Shown here: in pieces, positions 63,334 through 64,000 of the stretch
Position numbering within the stretch: the first letter of the stretch is position 1
Layout of the letters: every line of letters begins with the position of its first letter
Assembly: GCA_028277765.1 (NCBI GenBank)
Contig: JANQFQ010000086.1
Coordinates: 1 to 64,000 of the forward strand
Direction of reading: 5' to 3'
DNA: 64,000 nucleotides
Origin: Desulfobacterales bacterium
Lineage (GTDB): Bacteria; Desulfobacterota; Desulfobacteria; Desulfobacterales; SURF-7
Position numbers and translations under genes: made by a program
Notes under the pieces: generated by a model
What the model saw: the letters and a program-made list of their open reading frames with translations, nothing else
The model's database searches: none
Told to the model about the DNA's origin: nothing

Positions 63334-64000
63334 TTGAAAATCTTATTATGTTTATTTGTCTTATTCTTAAATGGTTATGTTGCACTTGCTCAAGAGAAAG
63401 TAGATGTTAAGGCATCATCAGAGACAGACCGTCTTGCTGAACAAAAATTGAGAAAGTTTTCAACAAATAATACAACAATGGCTGTCAAGCTTGCGTCCCT
63501 TTTAAATGATAAGCGTCAAGTTATTGGTTCATTAGAAACCTCCGGTAATGAAGTTATTCTAAAAGATTTGAATTTAAGACTTATTATATCTGAAAGATTT
63601 GATCATGATGGGCAATCAAATTACAAGCATTTTCATGTGTTTGCCCAATCATCGCAATATTTTCCTGAAAAACTTGATGCTTGTATCATTGGTGTGGGGG
63701 ATGACGATAAAGAAATGATTGCCGATGCAGCTGAAATCTATTCGGATCTGGTACTGCCATCTATTTTATCTTTTATCAAAGGAGAAGAAGTTCTTACCGC
63801 CAGTCAATTTTATGGTACTGAATCATGGGGTGTTGCTGGTTATCGCGGATTTAAGGGGAATTATGCAATAAGAGGTGCTTCGGATGATTCTCAATTTGAT
63901 GAGGCCACATTTTTTGCGGATATTCCCAATCTTCCATCTGACAAGCGTGCGCATCTGCTTAAGGCGACGCTTCAATGCCAGAAAGGGGCTTGGATCCGCA
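63334..64000 (+). CDS. DUF6348-like exported protein, 3' end outside window
   Basis: Not in the ORF track because it runs off the end. It begins at TTG (63334) with AGGAGG seven bases upstream and a signal peptide (ILLCLFVLFLNGYVALA). The mature part reads LIISERFDHDGQSNYKHFHV, then ACIIGVGDDDKEMIADAAEI, SDLVLPSILSFIKGE and ESWGVAGYRGF, which resembles DUF6348, a domain of unknown function. At least 222 residues. A later CQKGAW-type motif is beyond my view except its start (LQCQKGAWIR). Function unknown. Confidence 0.65.
   Translation, partial: MKILLCLFVLFLNGYVALAQEKVDVKASSETDRLAEQKLRKFSTNNTTMAVKLASLLNDKRQVIGSLETSGNEVILKDLNLRLIISERFDHDGQSNYKHFHVFAQSSQYFPEKLDACIIGVGDDDKEMIADAAEIYSDLVLPSILSFIKGEEVLTASQFYGTESWGVAGYRGFKGNYAIRGASDDSQFDEATFFADIPNLPSDKRAHLLKATLQCQKGAWIR

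Overview
This window looks like chromosomal DNA of an anaerobic, moderately low-GC member of the Desulfobacterota (former Deltaproteobacteria, Desulfobacterales-like). The pointers are hgcAB (mercury methylation), a DUF39 homocysteine-biosynthesis protein, a C_GCAxxG_C_C redox protein, a REC-DUF4388 response regulator, many cysteine-cluster proteins and the gene order rplU-rpmA-obgE-nadD-rsfS-gpmI. The lineage is inferred from gene content, not from a marker search. Almost everything is core or metabolic chromosome. I see no prophage, insertion sequence or CRISPR array.

Layout. 1-5.4 kb: a partial tRNA-Gly(CCC), a small TerB-like gene, then a leftward set ycaO - GATE-domain membrane protein - hgcA - hgcB. 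5.3-6.6 kb: DAHP synthase behind a complete transcription attenuator whose leader peptide contains FYYFWYYF. 6.8-11.4 kb: gpmI, rsfS, nadD, obgE, rpmA, rplU and, missed by the ORF track, a 32-residue ribosomal protein bTHX. 11.5-14.6 kb: a zinc-ribbon protein, an aminotransferase, hisG and hisI. 14.6-15.0 kb: a very AT-rich divergent gap, a candidate replication origin, followed by dnaN-gyrB (no dnaA or recF). 18.6-27 kb: envelope and lipoprotein genes, including an 800-residue repeat lipoprotein, plus an acyl-CoA carboxylase subunit. 27-33 kb: cNMP-binding protein, ferredoxin-nitroreductase, plsC and the membrane set nfeD-nfeD-floA. 33.5-40.3 kb (leftward): rpmH-rnpA-yidD-yidC-jag-mnmE-YkgJ-like-unknown-prmA. 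40.4-47.5 kb: RNase G, a radical SAM/DUF2344 fusion, HtrA, asnS. 48-54.6 kb: Rrf2 regulator, DUF39, nadA, fdhD, MOSC, an XRE regulator with a cysteine-rich tail, and a divergent Fe-S set (NifU-like, C_GCAxxG_C_C, CxxC protein, Nfu). 54.7-61.5 kb: a REPIN, response regulator, TerB protein, scramblase, radical SAM/SPASM with a zinc-ribbon partner, methyltransferase, BKACE enzyme. 61.6-64 kb: diacylglycerol kinase, a 5'-damaged SGNH hydrolase and a DUF6348 protein running off the end.

The strongest new-looking signals are regulatory. (1) A 15-bp palindrome, TRCCACAANGTRGTA, occurs twice in the divergent promoter region of the XRE/two-CW regulator and the NifU-like gene, and once at the predicted start of transcription of the ycaO-GATE-hgcAB unit. 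This suggests one redox- or metal-sensing regulon joining Fe-S assembly and mercury methylation. (2) The DAHP synthase attenuator shows all the mutually exclusive 1:2, 2:3 and 3:4 pairings of a textbook amino-acid attenuator, tuned to all three aromatic amino acids. Further items of note are the REPIN, a dispersed structured intergenic repeat, and the tandem C_GCAxxG_C_C protein beside a NifU domain carrying a zinc ribbon.
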